Of a stretch of DNA of 64,000 nucleotides, positions 26,138 to 34,792 are shown in pieces. This DNA comes from Paenibacillus agilis. Its GTDB lineage: Bacteria > Bacillota > Bacilli > Paenibacillales > Paenibacillaceae. The notes under the pieces are model-generated. The model was not told the origin of the DNA, ran no database searches, and worked only from the letters and a program-made list of their open reading frames with translations. Each line of letters begins with the position of its first letter. Within the stretch, counting starts at the first letter, position 1. The stretch lies in contig NZ_VNJK01000004.1 of NCBI RefSeq assembly GCF_007786455.1, forward strand, positions 1 to 64,000. The letters run 5' to 3'. A program made the translations under genes and the position numbers.

Positions 26138-26806
26138 ATGGCAGTCAAGAAACAATACGCGATAATCGGCATGGGCCGCTTTGGGTCCAGTGTTGCTAAT
26201 AGCTTGAGCAAGATGGGCTTTGAAGTATTGGCGATCGATTCGAGTGAGCAGAAAATACAAGAAGTTGCGAGCATGGTTACGCATGCTGTATCAGCTGATT
26301 CTACTGATGAAGAAGCGCTGAAGGCGCTTGGTATACGCAACTTTGACGTTGTCGTCGTTGCCATTGGACAGGATATTCAAGCGAGTATTTTGACTACACT
26401 TATACTGAAAGATCTTGGCGTACCTATGCTTGTAGCGAAGGCGCAGAACGAGCTTCATGGTAAAGTGTTGAACAAGATCGGTGCGGATAAGGTCATATTC
26501 CCTGAACGGGATATGGGAACGCGCGTGGCGCATAACTTAATTTCCCCGAACATTATGGATTATATCGAATTGTCTGACAATCACAGTATTGTAGACATGC
26601 GTGCTTCGACCAACATGATTGGCCAAAACTTAATCGAATTGGATATTCGTGCACGCTTCGGCTGCAACATCATGGCAATCAAAAATAATGGGCATATTAA
26701 TATTTCACCATTAGCTGATTACCGTCTTCGTGAAGGAGATGTGATGGTTATCGTCGGTCAAAATGATCATCTTAATAAATTGGAGTTGGCATTGTCGGAA
26801 TTATGA
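26138..26806 (+). CDS. ktrA: KtrA-type potassium channel regulatory subunit (TrkA-N/TrkA-C)
   Basis: This 222-residue cytoplasmic RCK protein has an N-terminal Rossmann fold with IGMGRFGSSVA (about 11-21) and a C-terminal TrkA-C domain (about 140-220). KtrA rings gate the KtrB potassium channel and bind nucleotides such as ATP or c-di-AMP. No ktrB gene is in the window. I chose the ATG at 26138, in front of which lies gggaaggtgaaccg. The stop overlaps the start of the next gene by four bases (ATGA). Confidence 0.9.
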   Translation: MAVKKQYAIIGMGRFGSSVANSLSKMGFEVLAIDSSEQKIQEVASMVTHAVSADSTDEEALKALGIRNFDVVVVAIGQDIQASILTTLILKDLGVPMLVAKAQNELHGKVLNKIGADKVIFPERDMGTRVAHNLISPNIMDYIELSDNHSIVDMRASTNMIGQNLIELDIRARFGCNIMAIKNNGHINISPLADYRLREGDVMVIVGQNDHLNKLELALSEL

Positions 26807-27621
26807 GTACATCATTTATAACGATAACATCGGTAAGTAACCCGCGCGTTAAACAGTGGGCACAGCTGCAAGATCGCAAGTATCGCAATCGTGAGGGGCG
26901 TTATATTGCAGAAGGTATTCATCTTGTACAGGAAGCATTGCGTTCTGGCGCTCCTGTAGAGAGCGTTGTGTTCGATCAAGAACGCGGACTGCCTGCGGAA
27001 CTGACTTCCTATGTGAAGGAAACGGAAACAAGTAGTCAACCCATTGAGTGGATTGCAGTTACGGATGCAGTAATACGAAAGTGTACGGATGCGGAAACAC
27101 CTCAATCTGTGTTTGCGGTTATGCGCAAGCCTGAATTGAACTGGAGACAACTATTTGAGGCAAAGCAGGCATTGGTTGTCGTTGTGGATGGTGTGCAAGA
27201 TCCAGGTAACTTAGGTACGATTATTCGTTCTGCAGACGCGGTAGGGGCGACAGGTGTGCTTATCGGCCGCGGAACGGTTGATGTGTATAACAGCAAGACG
27301 GTGCGCTCGACGATGGGTTCCATGTTCCATCTTCCTGTTGTGGAAGGTGATCTGTTGGAGCTTCTGCCAGAAGCGAAGGAGCAGGGTGTCTGCGTTGTAA
27401 GCACAAGCTTGCAAGCGGAGCATTCTTGCTATTCGTTTGACTTCCGTCAGCCGACATGGTTCGTTGTCGGCAATGAGGGCAAAGGTGTTTCGCCACAGGT
27501 GCAGTCGCTGGTGGACGAGTCCGTTATTATCCCGATGCAAGGACAAGCGGAGTCGCTGAATGTCGCTATGGCGACGACCGTGCTGTTGTATGAGGCGATG
27601 CGTCAGCGGCATTATAGGTAG
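26803..27621 (+). CDS. TrmH/SpoU-family rRNA methyltransferase (YsgA type)
   Basis: This 272-residue enzyme has an N-terminal substrate-binding domain (about 1-100) and a SPOUT methyltransferase domain. The SpoU motifs are VQDPGNLGTIIRSADA (about 130-145), VVGNEGKGVS and LNVAMATTVLLYEA near the end. It 2'-O-methylates RNA, probably 23S rRNA. It is translationally coupled to ktrA and close to sspI, and in Bacillus the homologue ysgA sits beside sspI. Confidence 0.93.
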   Translation: MSTSFITITSVSNPRVKQWAQLQDRKYRNREGRYIAEGIHLVQEALRSGAPVESVVFDQERGLPAELTSYVKETETSSQPIEWIAVTDAVIRKCTDAETPQSVFAVMRKPELNWRQLFEAKQALVVVVDGVQDPGNLGTIIRSADAVGATGVLIGRGTVDVYNSKTVRSTMGSMFHLPVVEGDLLELLPEAKEQGVCVVSTSLQAEHSCYSFDFRQPTWFVVGNEGKGVSPQVQSLVDESVIIPMQGQAESLNVAMATTVLLYEAMRQRHYR

Positions 27622-27657
27622 CGTGGTAGCGGGTTTGGAAATGTAATTATATTTACG

Positions 27658-27712
27658 AATGGCGTCAAAGCTCTTGATTCATGAGGGCTTTGACGCCATT
27701 TTTATTTTCGTA
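27658..27712 (+). terminator. Intrinsic terminator behind the ysgA-type gene
   Basis: The long stem aatggcgtcaaagctct pairs with agggctttgacgccatt and is followed by TTTTTATTTT. Confidence 0.94.
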
Positions 27713-27835
27713 TTTTTGTATACGAGTAACGTTAGACTACAATGGGCTTTATGTGTTTTATAGCTAATAATAATCAAATGAAGAGCTGTTATTTTTACGA
27801 TATTGAAAATAGTAATGATTATTTGCTAACGTATG

Positions 27836-27887
27836 TTGACAACAAGCAACTACATTTGTAGTATCAAAATATAACTATAGCTGTAGT
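27836..27887 (+). promoter_or_regulatory. Promoter and two BlaI-type operators of the blaI-blaR1-like operon
   Basis: A -35 box TTGACA (27836-27841) and a -10 box TAGTAT (27859-27864) have 17-base spacing. Two dyads with the TACA-N2-TGTA core overlap the core promoter and the transcription start: actacatttgtagt (27849-27862) and actatagctgtagt (27874-27887, one mismatch), with centres 25 bases apart. This is the classic operator form for BlaI/MecI repressors, here in front of a BlaI homologue. Confidence 0.9.
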
Positions 27888-27925
27888 GTTATCGGTTTAT
27901 TATTTTGATGTTGGAGGTTTTATGT

Positions 27926-28339
27926 ATGACACAACAAATTCCCCTCATTACGGATGCTGAGCTAGAGGTAATGCGTGTACTGTGGGCGAAGCCGAATTGT
28001 CCTTCTATTGAGGTTGTGAATCAAATGGCGGATCTTATGGGTTGGAGTCCAAATACGACTAGAACGCTGTTAAGCCGACTGGTACAAAAGGAAGCAGCGG
28101 GCACAAAGCCGGAAGAGGGTTCGAAACGCAGCTATTTATTTTATCCGCTTATTAGCGAGCAAGAGTATTTGCGCTCTGAAACGAAATCATTTATGAAAAA
28201 GCTGTATGGTGGTTCATTGAAACCGATGTTAGCTAATTTCCTACAAGATAAGAAGTTAAATGCAAAGGAAATTGAGGATCTGAAGGCTTTATTTGATGAA
28301 ACTGGCAGCGATGATCAACAAGGAAAGAGAGAGATCTAA
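27926..28339 (+). CDS. BlaI/MecI-family transcriptional repressor
   Basis: This 137-residue protein has an N-terminal winged helix (ITDAELEVMRVLWAK, recognition region WSPNTTRTLLSRLVQK) and a C-terminal helical dimerisation part. BlaI/MecI proteins repress target promoters until cleaved after signalling by a BlaR1/MecR1 protease. I chose the ATG at 27926, eight bases behind ggagg. The stop overlaps the start of the BlaR1-like gene (taATG), so the two are coupled. Operators of the expected type lie in front of this gene and in front of the gene at 30390. Confidence 0.92.
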   Translation: MTQQIPLITDAELEVMRVLWAKPNCPSIEVVNQMADLMGWSPNTTRTLLSRLVQKEAAGTKPEEGSKRSYLFYPLISEQEYLRSETKSFMKKLYGGSLKPMLANFLQDKKLNAKEIEDLKALFDETGSDDQQGKREI

Positions 28340-30210
28340 TGAGTCCATCCTTGCATGCAGGCTTAATGGAGATTTTTGATTGGGTTATTCGTGGATCAAT
28401 AATGGCTGGCATTCTGGTCGTACTTGTACTTACCCTGCAATTTCTGTTGAAAAATAAGCTTGGAGCGAGATGGACTTATTTGCTCTGGCTGCCTGTGGTG
28501 ATTCGCTTACTGCTCCCATGGGCACCAGAGTCTTCTCTTAGCTTGTACAATGTGCTGCCTGCCAATGCCATAACACCTGGTTTTCAGCAAGGCATTTCCC
28601 CAACTGCTGCGAATGAAATGTGGCAGGGAGCTGAGGGGGTAAGAGAGACAGCGTATGATGGTGAACGCTCTTTCCGTTCGGAAAACAACAACCTTTTCGA
28701 GAGCGGAGCAGCTATGCCTGGTTCTCACTATCAAGATGAATTGGAAAGTGGACGTGATAATAGCTATTGGTTGAATTGGAATCTGAGCGTAGTGGATATG
28801 TTTATGCTGGTTTGGCTTACAGGCGTATTGTTCCTTATGGCCAAGACGATAGTTGATCAGCTTCGCTTGAACCAAGCGCTGCGAGCGGGTCGTGTTGTTA
28901 CTTCGCCTCGTTTATTAGCTATGTTCGAGGAGACGAAGCAACTATTTGATGTGAAAAGGGACGTGCGTTTTATAGCTTCGGATCACCTGCCTGAACCAGC
29001 TGCGGTCGGTTTTTTTAAACCTACGGTTGCTATATCGCCCACACTACTTATTGTCTTGAAAAAGGAGCAGCTCCAATATATTTTAGCGCATGAGTGCGCT
29101 CATATTAGGCGCTGGGACGTCGCAGTCAATTGGGTGCTGCATATCGTCCTCATCCTTCATTGGTTTAATCCACTGCTGTGGCTAGCGTTGTACAAAGCGC
29201 GACAGGATCAGGAGATGGCTTGTGATGCTTGTGTGCTGGATCGGCTTGGAACGATGGGGAATCATGTATACGGACAAGCGATTATCCAAGTGCTAGAGCA
29301 TTTTTCGGGTAACAAGCCTCAACCAGGAATTGCTGCACTATCTGCTACACATAAGCAAATGAAAAAGAGACTGCTTATGATCAAACATTTTCAAAAAAAA
29401 TCTTATCAGTTGTCGATATTCGGCATTGCTACGATTGTTGCCCTCAGCAGTGTTACGCTGGTAGATGCGAAGAGCAATGTGACGTTAGTAGATAAGACGA
29501 GCAGCAATACTTTGTCGGTACCCCAAGCGATGGACGTACATGTGGAGCAGCCTCAGTCACCATCGGTTGTAGATAATAAAATAGGTATGGCTAATATCCA
29601 ATTGGATGATGAAAAGTTTATCGATAACGAGATACAGCGGGTGGAAGCATTGGTTAAAGAGTCTGGTGGTGGCTACGCTATCTACTTTAAAGACAAGCAA
29701 GCGAACAACGGGCAGCGTTTTAACTTTTATGGAGATATGGTTGGAAAAGCATTTTCGACCTATGAGGATTACCTAAATAAAGCTGTTACTTTGGAGAGTT
29801 CTACTCTACAGCAGCCCGTAAATTTGCCGGAAGGATTTGAGTTTTCGAGAGGGGAGATTAGGATACCGCTAAAGTTCTTTGATGATTTGAGAGCTGAAGG
29901 TAAAAAGAGTGGGAAACCTGTATATACTAAGAGGTTTGAATGGAAAGAGACGGCAATCCAGCTTATGTATACGAATGGAAAGGACGAGCTGATCCTCAAT
30001 CAATATACAGCTGGCCCAGACTATCAGAAGCTGAAAGGGTTTGAGTATGAACAACCTTATGATAAGAGGACAAGAAAAGAACCAGATCCGAACATTCCAA
30101 AGTACGTATTTTGGTATGGGACAGGTACATATTATTACAGCATTTCAACGAATTCTGATATGACGAAGGAACAGATGATCGAAATCCTTAAAGCTGCAGT
30201 GAAACAATAA
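28339..30210 (+). CDS. BlaR1/MecR1-type M56 metallopeptidase sensor with an unusual C-terminal domain
   Basis: This 623-residue membrane protein has helices near 17-36, 44-62 and 150-172, and a cytoplasmic M56 zinc-peptidase site HECAH near residues 252-256 with the downstream acidic segment QDQEMACDACV (about 289-299). A final helix follows (about 353-373). The extracellular C-terminus (about 410-623) is not the penicillin-binding domain of classical BlaR1: I see no SxxK motif and no transpeptidase pattern. It instead matches the secreted protein encoded at 30390, ending in ...KYVFWYGTG...EQMIEILKAAV. The signal it senses is therefore probably not a beta-lactam; that is inference. Confidence 0.9.
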   Translation: MSPSLHAGLMEIFDWVIRGSIMAGILVVLVLTLQFLLKNKLGARWTYLLWLPVVIRLLLPWAPESSLSLYNVLPANAITPGFQQGISPTAANEMWQGAEGVRETAYDGERSFRSENNNLFESGAAMPGSHYQDELESGRDNSYWLNWNLSVVDMFMLVWLTGVLFLMAKTIVDQLRLNQALRAGRVVTSPRLLAMFEETKQLFDVKRDVRFIASDHLPEPAAVGFFKPTVAISPTLLIVLKKEQLQYILAHECAHIRRWDVAVNWVLHIVLILHWFNPLLWLALYKARQDQEMACDACVLDRLGTMGNHVYGQAIIQVLEHFSGNKPQPGIAALSATHKQMKKRLLMIKHFQKKSYQLSIFGIATIVALSSVTLVDAKSNVTLVDKTSSNTLSVPQAMDVHVEQPQSPSVVDNKIGMANIQLDDEKFIDNEIQRVEALVKESGGGYAIYFKDKQANNGQRFNFYGDMVGKAFSTYEDYLNKAVTLESSTLQQPVNLPEGFEFSRGEIRIPLKFFDDLRAEGKKSGKPVYTKRFEWKETAIQLMYTNGKDELILNQYTAGPDYQKLKGFEYEQPYDKRTRKEPDPNIPKYVFWYGTGTYYYSISTNSDMTKEQMIEILKAAVKQ

Positions 30211-30238
30211 ATGAAGCTAGAAATAGCGCTCAAGTGAA

Positions 30239-30282
30239 GAAGCTCACGCGATCTGAAGATTGTATGAGTTTCTTTTTTTTTC
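30239..30282 (+). terminator. Intrinsic terminator behind the blaR1-like gene
   Basis: The stem gaagctca and an inner part gcgatct pair with agattgt and tgagtttc, followed by a run of T. Confidence 0.85.
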
Positions 30283-30293
30283 CATTAAATAGG

Positions 30294-30346
30294 TTGACAA
30301 TAATTAACTACAGGTGTAGTATATCGTTATTAACTACAGTTGTAGT
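30294..30346 (+). promoter_or_regulatory. Promoter and two BlaI-type operators of the secreted-protein gene
   Basis: A -35 box TTGACA (30294-30299) and a -10 box TAGTAT (30317-30322) have 17-base spacing, identical boxes to the blaI-like promoter. Two perfect dyads follow: actacaggtgtagt (30307-30320) and actacagttgtagt (30333-30346), with centres 26 bases apart. Confidence 0.92.
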
Positions 30347-30389
30347 TAAATGTACATAGATAAATAGACAGTTGAGAGGAGCAAGAAAC

Positions 30390-31154
30390 ATGAACGCAGC
30401 AGCGAAAGCATCAATCACCACATTGTGCGGTATTTTATTATTTGGATCTATTATGAGCCCTATGACAGGAGCGGCACCTTCTGAATTAGTTCGACAATCC
30501 ACTGCTAAAAAAGCAGCTGAAAAGGCGCCAACGGCAGAGGAAAAAGAATTTATCAAGAGTGAGATTAAGCGAGTTCAGGCTCTTATTAATGACCCTAGTG
30601 ATGTCTATATTATGGTGTTTAATAAATTCAAACAGTTAAATAACGGAGTTCCCTTTCGTCCTTTCAGCGATTATAAAGGGAATCGATTTACTACATATGA
30701 AGATTACGCAAAAAGAATTTCTCACTTCAATGGCCCCGTCTTGCAGCAGCCCTCCAATATGCCAGAGGGATATAAGCTTGTCAGCGCGCGAATTGAAATT
30801 CCATTCGAGGGAAAATTTTTCGATGATTTGCTGGAAGAGGGTAAAAAGAGTGGCAAAGCCGTGTATATCAAAAAGATGGACTGGAAAGAAGTCGGGAGAG
30901 TCCATTTAACGTATACGAATGGAAAAGATGAGATATCGATAGATCAGTATACAGCGGGTCCAGACTATCTTAAGCTGAAAGGCTTTGTTTTCGAACATCC
31001 CTATGATAAGAAAAGAAAAAAGGGACCAGACCCGAACACTCCAAAGTACGTATTTTGGTATGGTACAGGTAAATACTACTACAGCATTTCAACCAAATCG
31101 GATATGACGAAGGAACAGATGATTGAAGTCCTTAAAGCTGCGGTGAAAAAATAA
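30390..31154 (+). CDS. Secreted protein duplicating the sensor domain of the BlaR1-like protein
   Basis: This 254-residue protein starts behind agttgagaggagcaagaaac. Residues 1-30 form a signal peptide (ITTLCGILLFGSIMSPMTGA). Residues about 48-254 align with the C-terminal extracellular domain of the BlaR1-like protein encoded just upstream. Of the last 40 residues, 35 are identical, and shared blocks include LTYTNGKDE/LMYTNGKDE, YTAGPDY and KYVFWYGTG. The nucleotide sequence is also close, so the duplication is fairly recent. It has its own BlaI-operator promoter and terminator. I do not recognise the domain. Possible roles are a soluble ligand binder, a decoy that dampens signalling, or the effector. 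Confidence 0.88.
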   Translation: MNAAAKASITTLCGILLFGSIMSPMTGAAPSELVRQSTAKKAAEKAPTAEEKEFIKSEIKRVQALINDPSDVYIMVFNKFKQLNNGVPFRPFSDYKGNRFTTYEDYAKRISHFNGPVLQQPSNMPEGYKLVSARIEIPFEGKFFDDLLEEGKKSGKAVYIKKMDWKEVGRVHLTYTNGKDEISIDQYTAGPDYLKLKGFVFEHPYDKKRKKGPDPNTPKYVFWYGTGKYYYSISTKSDMTKEQMIEVLKAAVKK

Positions 31155-31183
31155 AAAAATTAGGGTGGAGAGTTCTTGTATAT

Positions 31184-31264
31184 AAGCCCGTGCAGATTAC
31201 ATAGAAAAGGCCCTCTGCCTCATAATGATGAGTCAGTTCCAAATAGGGCCGCACGGGCTTTGTT
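31184..31264 (+). terminator. Long nested hairpin (terminator) between convergent genes
   Basis: An outer 10-bp stem aagcccgtgc with gcacgggctt encloses an inner ggccct with agggcc. A T-containing tail (tttgttt) follows on the plus strand. Confidence 0.75.
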
Positions 31265-31290
31265 TATGATCATGTTCATTACGATTTTGG

Positions 31291-32397
31291 CTAAATCGTG
31301 TGAGCCATTTTTGGCAATCTAATTTCAAATGATGTCCCTTTCGAAAGCTCACTCGTTACAGAAATCGTCCCTTTATGTGCTTGGACAAGCTTATAGACGA
31401 TGGCCATGCCTAGGCCAGTCCCCTCTGAAGCAGCATCGGTTGTGGTGCCGCGGTAATATTGTTGAAAAAGGTTGTCTACCATCTCGATGGACATGCCTAC
31501 GCCGTTATCGGTAATACGAATAACTACTGCATCAACTTTACTTGAGAGTTCCGTATAAATATCTGTATGTTCAGGGTTGTGTATAATCGAGTTCATTAAA
31601 ATATTTTGCAAGATACGATACATGAACTTGGGATCGAAATCAACCTGCATATCAGGTGTGTCTGTCTTGAAATGCAGCCTGTAGCTGCTAGCTTGCGGAT
31701 TATTACTAATGTCGGCAACAACCCTTTTCGTGAATTCTACCATGTCTAATGCTGTCTTGTTTAACGATAACATCCCGTCTGCATGATTTAGCTGCAAAAT
31801 AAGGCTGAAATCGTTTATTAATTCTTCCATATGTATGCCTTTATCGTGAATCTCCTGTAGAAATGAACAAGCCTCTTCCTGTGACCATTCATACTCATTA
31901 TTTAATAAAAGCGTAGAGTAGCCTGTGATATAGGTTAAAGGTGTTTTCAAATCATGAGAAATCCCCGCGATCCATTCTTGCTTCGCTTGTTCGATTTTCC
32001 GTCTTTCCCGATCATTAGCCTGTAAAGTAGAAGCCAACGCCTCCAGTTGCTGCAATACCTCCTTATAAAGAAGATAACGCATGCGCAGCTTACTTTTTCG
32101 AGTATAAATGTTCTTCAAACCTATAGGGTTCTCGTAATTGTGCTGCGATAACTGATAAATCCAGTTCATAATAAATCCGATCGGACCGCCAAAATACCAT
32201 CCAAATAACCCAACGCAAACGAGCGTGCTGCCTCCAAAAATCCATCCTACAAGCATACCCTCTGTATTTTCATTAACTATGAGCCCCAACGGAGGAAGGA
32301 TACCTTCTATAATGATGATTATACTTAGGCCAGATGCCAGTATCCAAAGAACAAGTCCTAGTGCGAGATGAACGATAAATCGGGTTGTTATTCTCAT
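31291..32397 (-). CDS. Sensor histidine kinase
   Basis: This 368-residue kinase has two N-terminal membrane helices (about 10-32 and 50-78) with a short outside loop. A HisKA domain carries phospho-accepting His148 in AGISHDLKTPLTY, and an HATPase_c domain has NSIIHN and DNGVGMS, ending GTSFEIRLP. It is translationally coupled to the response regulator (4-base overlap). The pair is divergent from an ABC-transporter operon starting at 33288. This is the usual layout of bacitracin or lantibiotic detoxification systems, and it suggests regulation of that transporter. Confidence 0.92.
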   Translation of the reverse strand: MRITTRFIVHLALGLVLWILASGLSIIIIIEGILPPLGLIVNENTEGMLVGWIFGGSTLVCVGLFGWYFGGPIGFIMNWIYQLSQHNYENPIGLKNIYTRKSKLRMRYLLYKEVLQQLEALASTLQANDRERRKIEQAKQEWIAGISHDLKTPLTYITGYSTLLLNNEYEWSQEEACSFLQEIHDKGIHMEELINDFSLILQLNHADGMLSLNKTALDMVEFTKRVVADISNNPQASSYRLHFKTDTPDMQVDFDPKFMYRILQNILMNSIIHNPEHTDIYTELSSKVDAVVIRITDNGVGMSIEMVDNLFQQYYRGTTTDAASEGTGLGMAIVYKLVQAHKGTISVTSELSKGTSFEIRLPKMAHTI

Positions 32398-33122
32398 CTG
32401 CCTGCCTCATTAGTAGGGATAAATTTGTAGCCGATCCCTCTTAAATTGACGATTATTTTTGGGTTTCGTGTATCATCGCCAAGCTTTTTCCGCAGCTTGG
32501 CGATATGGATCGTAACGGTTTTCTCCTCGCCAAACGCATCATTTCCCCAGACTAATTCATACAGCTGAGCAGTTGTGAAAATACGATTGGGATGTTTGCA
32601 GAAGAAATGCAGCAGCTCTAGCTCTTTGGCAGTGCATTCTACAATTGTATCGTTAACGGTTAACGTTGCAGACTCGGGATTATAGGTAAAGCAGCCATAA
32701 ATAAATAAAGCACTATGTTGCTGCTGGAGCGGTTGTTGTGCATGCTCGTACATGTGCTGCCGCCGCAGAATAACTTTAATTCTTGCTATTACTTCTAAAG
32801 GATTAAAAGGTTTTGTAATATAATCGTCTCCGCCAATCCCCAGCCCTGTTAATTTATCAAAGTCTGTAGAGCGAGCACTAATAAAAATAATAGGTGTGTT
32901 CGTTAACTTTCGGATTTCCGTACATAGTTCAAAGCCACTTAAATCAGGAAGCATAATATCGAGCAGTATAATATCGTAATTATTTTCTTTAATGCGATGT
33001 AAGGCATCTTTTCCTGTAGCTGAGGTTTCGATATGCGTGAAATTTTCTTTCTTGAGCGTGATCTCTAACAGTTTTAAAATGCCTACCTCATCATCTACAG
33101 CTAATATTTTTGCAGATTCCAT
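32394..33122 (-). CDS. OmpR/PhoB-family response regulator
   Basis: This 242-residue regulator has a receiver domain with acidic pair DD at 10-11, phospho-acceptor Asp55 in IILLDIMLPDLSG and conserved Lys near 104 (YITKPFNP). A C-terminal winged helix (about 145-235, TVTIHIAKLRKKLGDD) binds DNA. It precedes its kinase gene. The 165-base region between this gene and the divergent ABC transporter should contain its target promoter; I cannot pick a reliable binding repeat by eye. Confidence 0.93.
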   Translation of the reverse strand: MESAKILAVDDEVGILKLLEITLKKENFTHIETSATGKDALHRIKENNYDIILLDIMLPDLSGFELCTEIRKLTNTPIIFISARSTDFDKLTGLGIGGDDYITKPFNPLEVIARIKVILRRQHMYEHAQQPLQQQHSALFIYGCFTYNPESATLTVNDTIVECTAKELELLHFFCKHPNRIFTTAQLYELVWGNDAFGEEKTVTIHIAKLRKKLGDDTRNPKIIVNLRGIGYKFIPTNEAGR

Positions 33123-33287
33123 GATGTGTATCCCTCATTTCTCCTCCTCATTATACCAATCTCAATTTCGAATTTGTTTCTCTTATGCAAAATGTTACTA
33201 GTAATTTCCCTGCTGTTTACTTTGTTTTTACTTTCAAGAATTAAGCTTAAGGTAGCGAACAAATAGAAGATTAGGGGGAATTACACA

Positions 33288-34016
33288 ATGGAGTCGGTTA
33301 TTCGCATTAGCCAATTATGCAAAACATACAAGGGGATTGAAACGGTATCGAACGTACATATGAACATCAAGAAAGGAGAAATTTATGGCTTTTTAGGTCC
33401 AAATGGAGCGGGGAAAACAACGATTATGAAGATGGTTTTAAACTTAGTAAAACCGACTTCTGGTGAAATTACGGTGCTAAATGAACGCGTGCTTCCTAAC
33501 TCGTATCTGTATTTAAAGAACATAGGCAGCATTATTGAAAACCCTGTGTTTTATGAAGCGGTAACGGCATATGACAACATAGAGCTGCATTGTGAATATG
33601 TTGGGTATTCTCGTAAAGGAGCAGTTGAAGAAGCGCTGGAGATTGTCGGCTTAAATCATGTGGGGGACAAAAAGATTGCTGAGTTTTCGTTAGGAATGAA
33701 GCAGCGATTAGGAATAGCTAGAGCGATTGTGACGAAGCCAGACATTCTTATTCTTGATGAGCCGATAAATGGGCTTGATCCGCTCGGTATCAAAGATATA
33801 CGAGAACTGCTTGTCCGTTTAAAAGAACAGCTAGGGGTAACGATTCTCATCTCAAGTCATATCGTTTCAGAGATTGAATCTATCGCTGATACGATTGGTG
33901 TTATTAATCGTGGTCGATTATTAACAGAAGTGAAAATGGATGAGATCAGAAAACAACATAGCCATTTAGAAAAGTATTTTTTAGAGCTTATTATGGGAGA
34001 TGACCAGCATGCTTAA
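33288..34016 (+). CDS. ABC transporter ATPase (LanF/BcrA type)
   Basis: This 242-residue ATPase has Walker A GPNGAGKTT (37-45), ABC signature FSLGMKQRL, Walker B ILILDEPINGLDPLG and switch ISSHIVSEIE. It belongs to the group with BcrA and the lantibiotic immunity ATPases. The start follows agattagggggaattacaca. The permease gene begins inside its last codons. The divergent two-component system next to it makes export of, or self-protection against, a cell-wall-active peptide the likeliest role, but the substrate is not known. Confidence 0.92.
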   Translation: MESVIRISQLCKTYKGIETVSNVHMNIKKGEIYGFLGPNGAGKTTIMKMVLNLVKPTSGEITVLNERVLPNSYLYLKNIGSIIENPVFYEAVTAYDNIELHCEYVGYSRKGAVEEALEIVGLNHVGDKKIAEFSLGMKQRLGIARAIVTKPDILILDEPINGLDPLGIKDIRELLVRLKEQLGVTILISSHIVSEIESIADTIGVINRGRLLTEVKMDEIRKQHSHLEKYFLELIMGDDQHA

Positions 34017-34713
34017 ATTGATGAAATTAGAATGGAAGAAACATCGCGTAAACAGTTATTTTAAAGCGCTAGTAATTTGTATCGCGGCGATTTTTGGGTC
34101 GGTTGCGCTAATGGCGTGGACTTCTATAAGTGAGAATGAACCGCTGTTTCCAGATTATGCAGCGTTTATGTCATTGACGAATATATTTATTCGCATCGTA
34201 TTTATTATTTTCTCGAGTGTACTCTTGTCTCGCTTAGTTATTGATGAATACAGAAATAAGACGATTCAATTGCTATTTACGTATCCGCTGCAGCGAAAAA
34301 AAGTAATCCAAGCAAAGTTAGCGATTGTTTTTGGTTTCTGTTTTTTTAGTATTATTTTCGCGACAATTATTATCCATCTACTTATATTGCTCCTAAATCC
34401 AATGTTTCCATTGTTTGAAGCGCCTGCTCGTGTAGGTGAGATGGTAGCCTCTATTCCGACTACGTTATTGAACGCAGTTATGATTGCAGGAATTAGTTTA
34501 ATTCCTTTGTACTTTGGTATGCGAAAAAAATCTGCTCCAGCAACGATAACTTCGGCGGTATTGATTGGCTTTCTGATTAATGCAAACGTTTCGAGTGAGG
34601 TCGCTTCGACGAGTCTGTTCCAGTTCATTGCGGTGCCTATTGTGTTGTGCCTGGTAGGTTTGGCGATTGGTTATCTTTCTTATTATAAATTGGACAAGAT
34701 GGATGTGGCTTAA
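34009..34713 (+). CDS. ABC-2-type transporter permease
   Basis: This permease of about 234 residues has six predicted helices (near 19-40, 52-75, 96-120, 143-165, 172-190, 206-226). It is of the type found with BcrA/LanF ATPases. It overlaps the ATPase gene by 8 bases from the ATG at 34009; an alternative ATG is at 34000. Either start is preceded by gggagatgacc or nearby sequence. Its only ATPase partner in the window is the preceding gene. Confidence 0.85.
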   Translation: MLKLMKLEWKKHRVNSYFKALVICIAAIFGSVALMAWTSISENEPLFPDYAAFMSLTNIFIRIVFIIFSSVLLSRLVIDEYRNKTIQLLFTYPLQRKKVIQAKLAIVFGFCFFSIIFATIIIHLLILLLNPMFPLFEAPARVGEMVASIPTTLLNAVMIAGISLIPLYFGMRKKSAPATITSAVLIGFLINANVSSEVASTSLFQFIAVPIVLCLVGLAIGYLSYYKLDKMDVA

Positions 34714-34792
34714 CTAGAAGTCTTGTGAATGTATAGTGATGACTAGAGCAGAGGTCTGAACAGTGGATTAATAGAAATGGAGAATCGAAAAA

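Noticed and set aside
29500-30210. The C-terminal part of the BlaR1-like protein as a penicillin-binding sensor
   Set aside because: No SxxK, SxN or KTG motifs are visible; the region matches the secreted protein at 30390 and not a transpeptidase.
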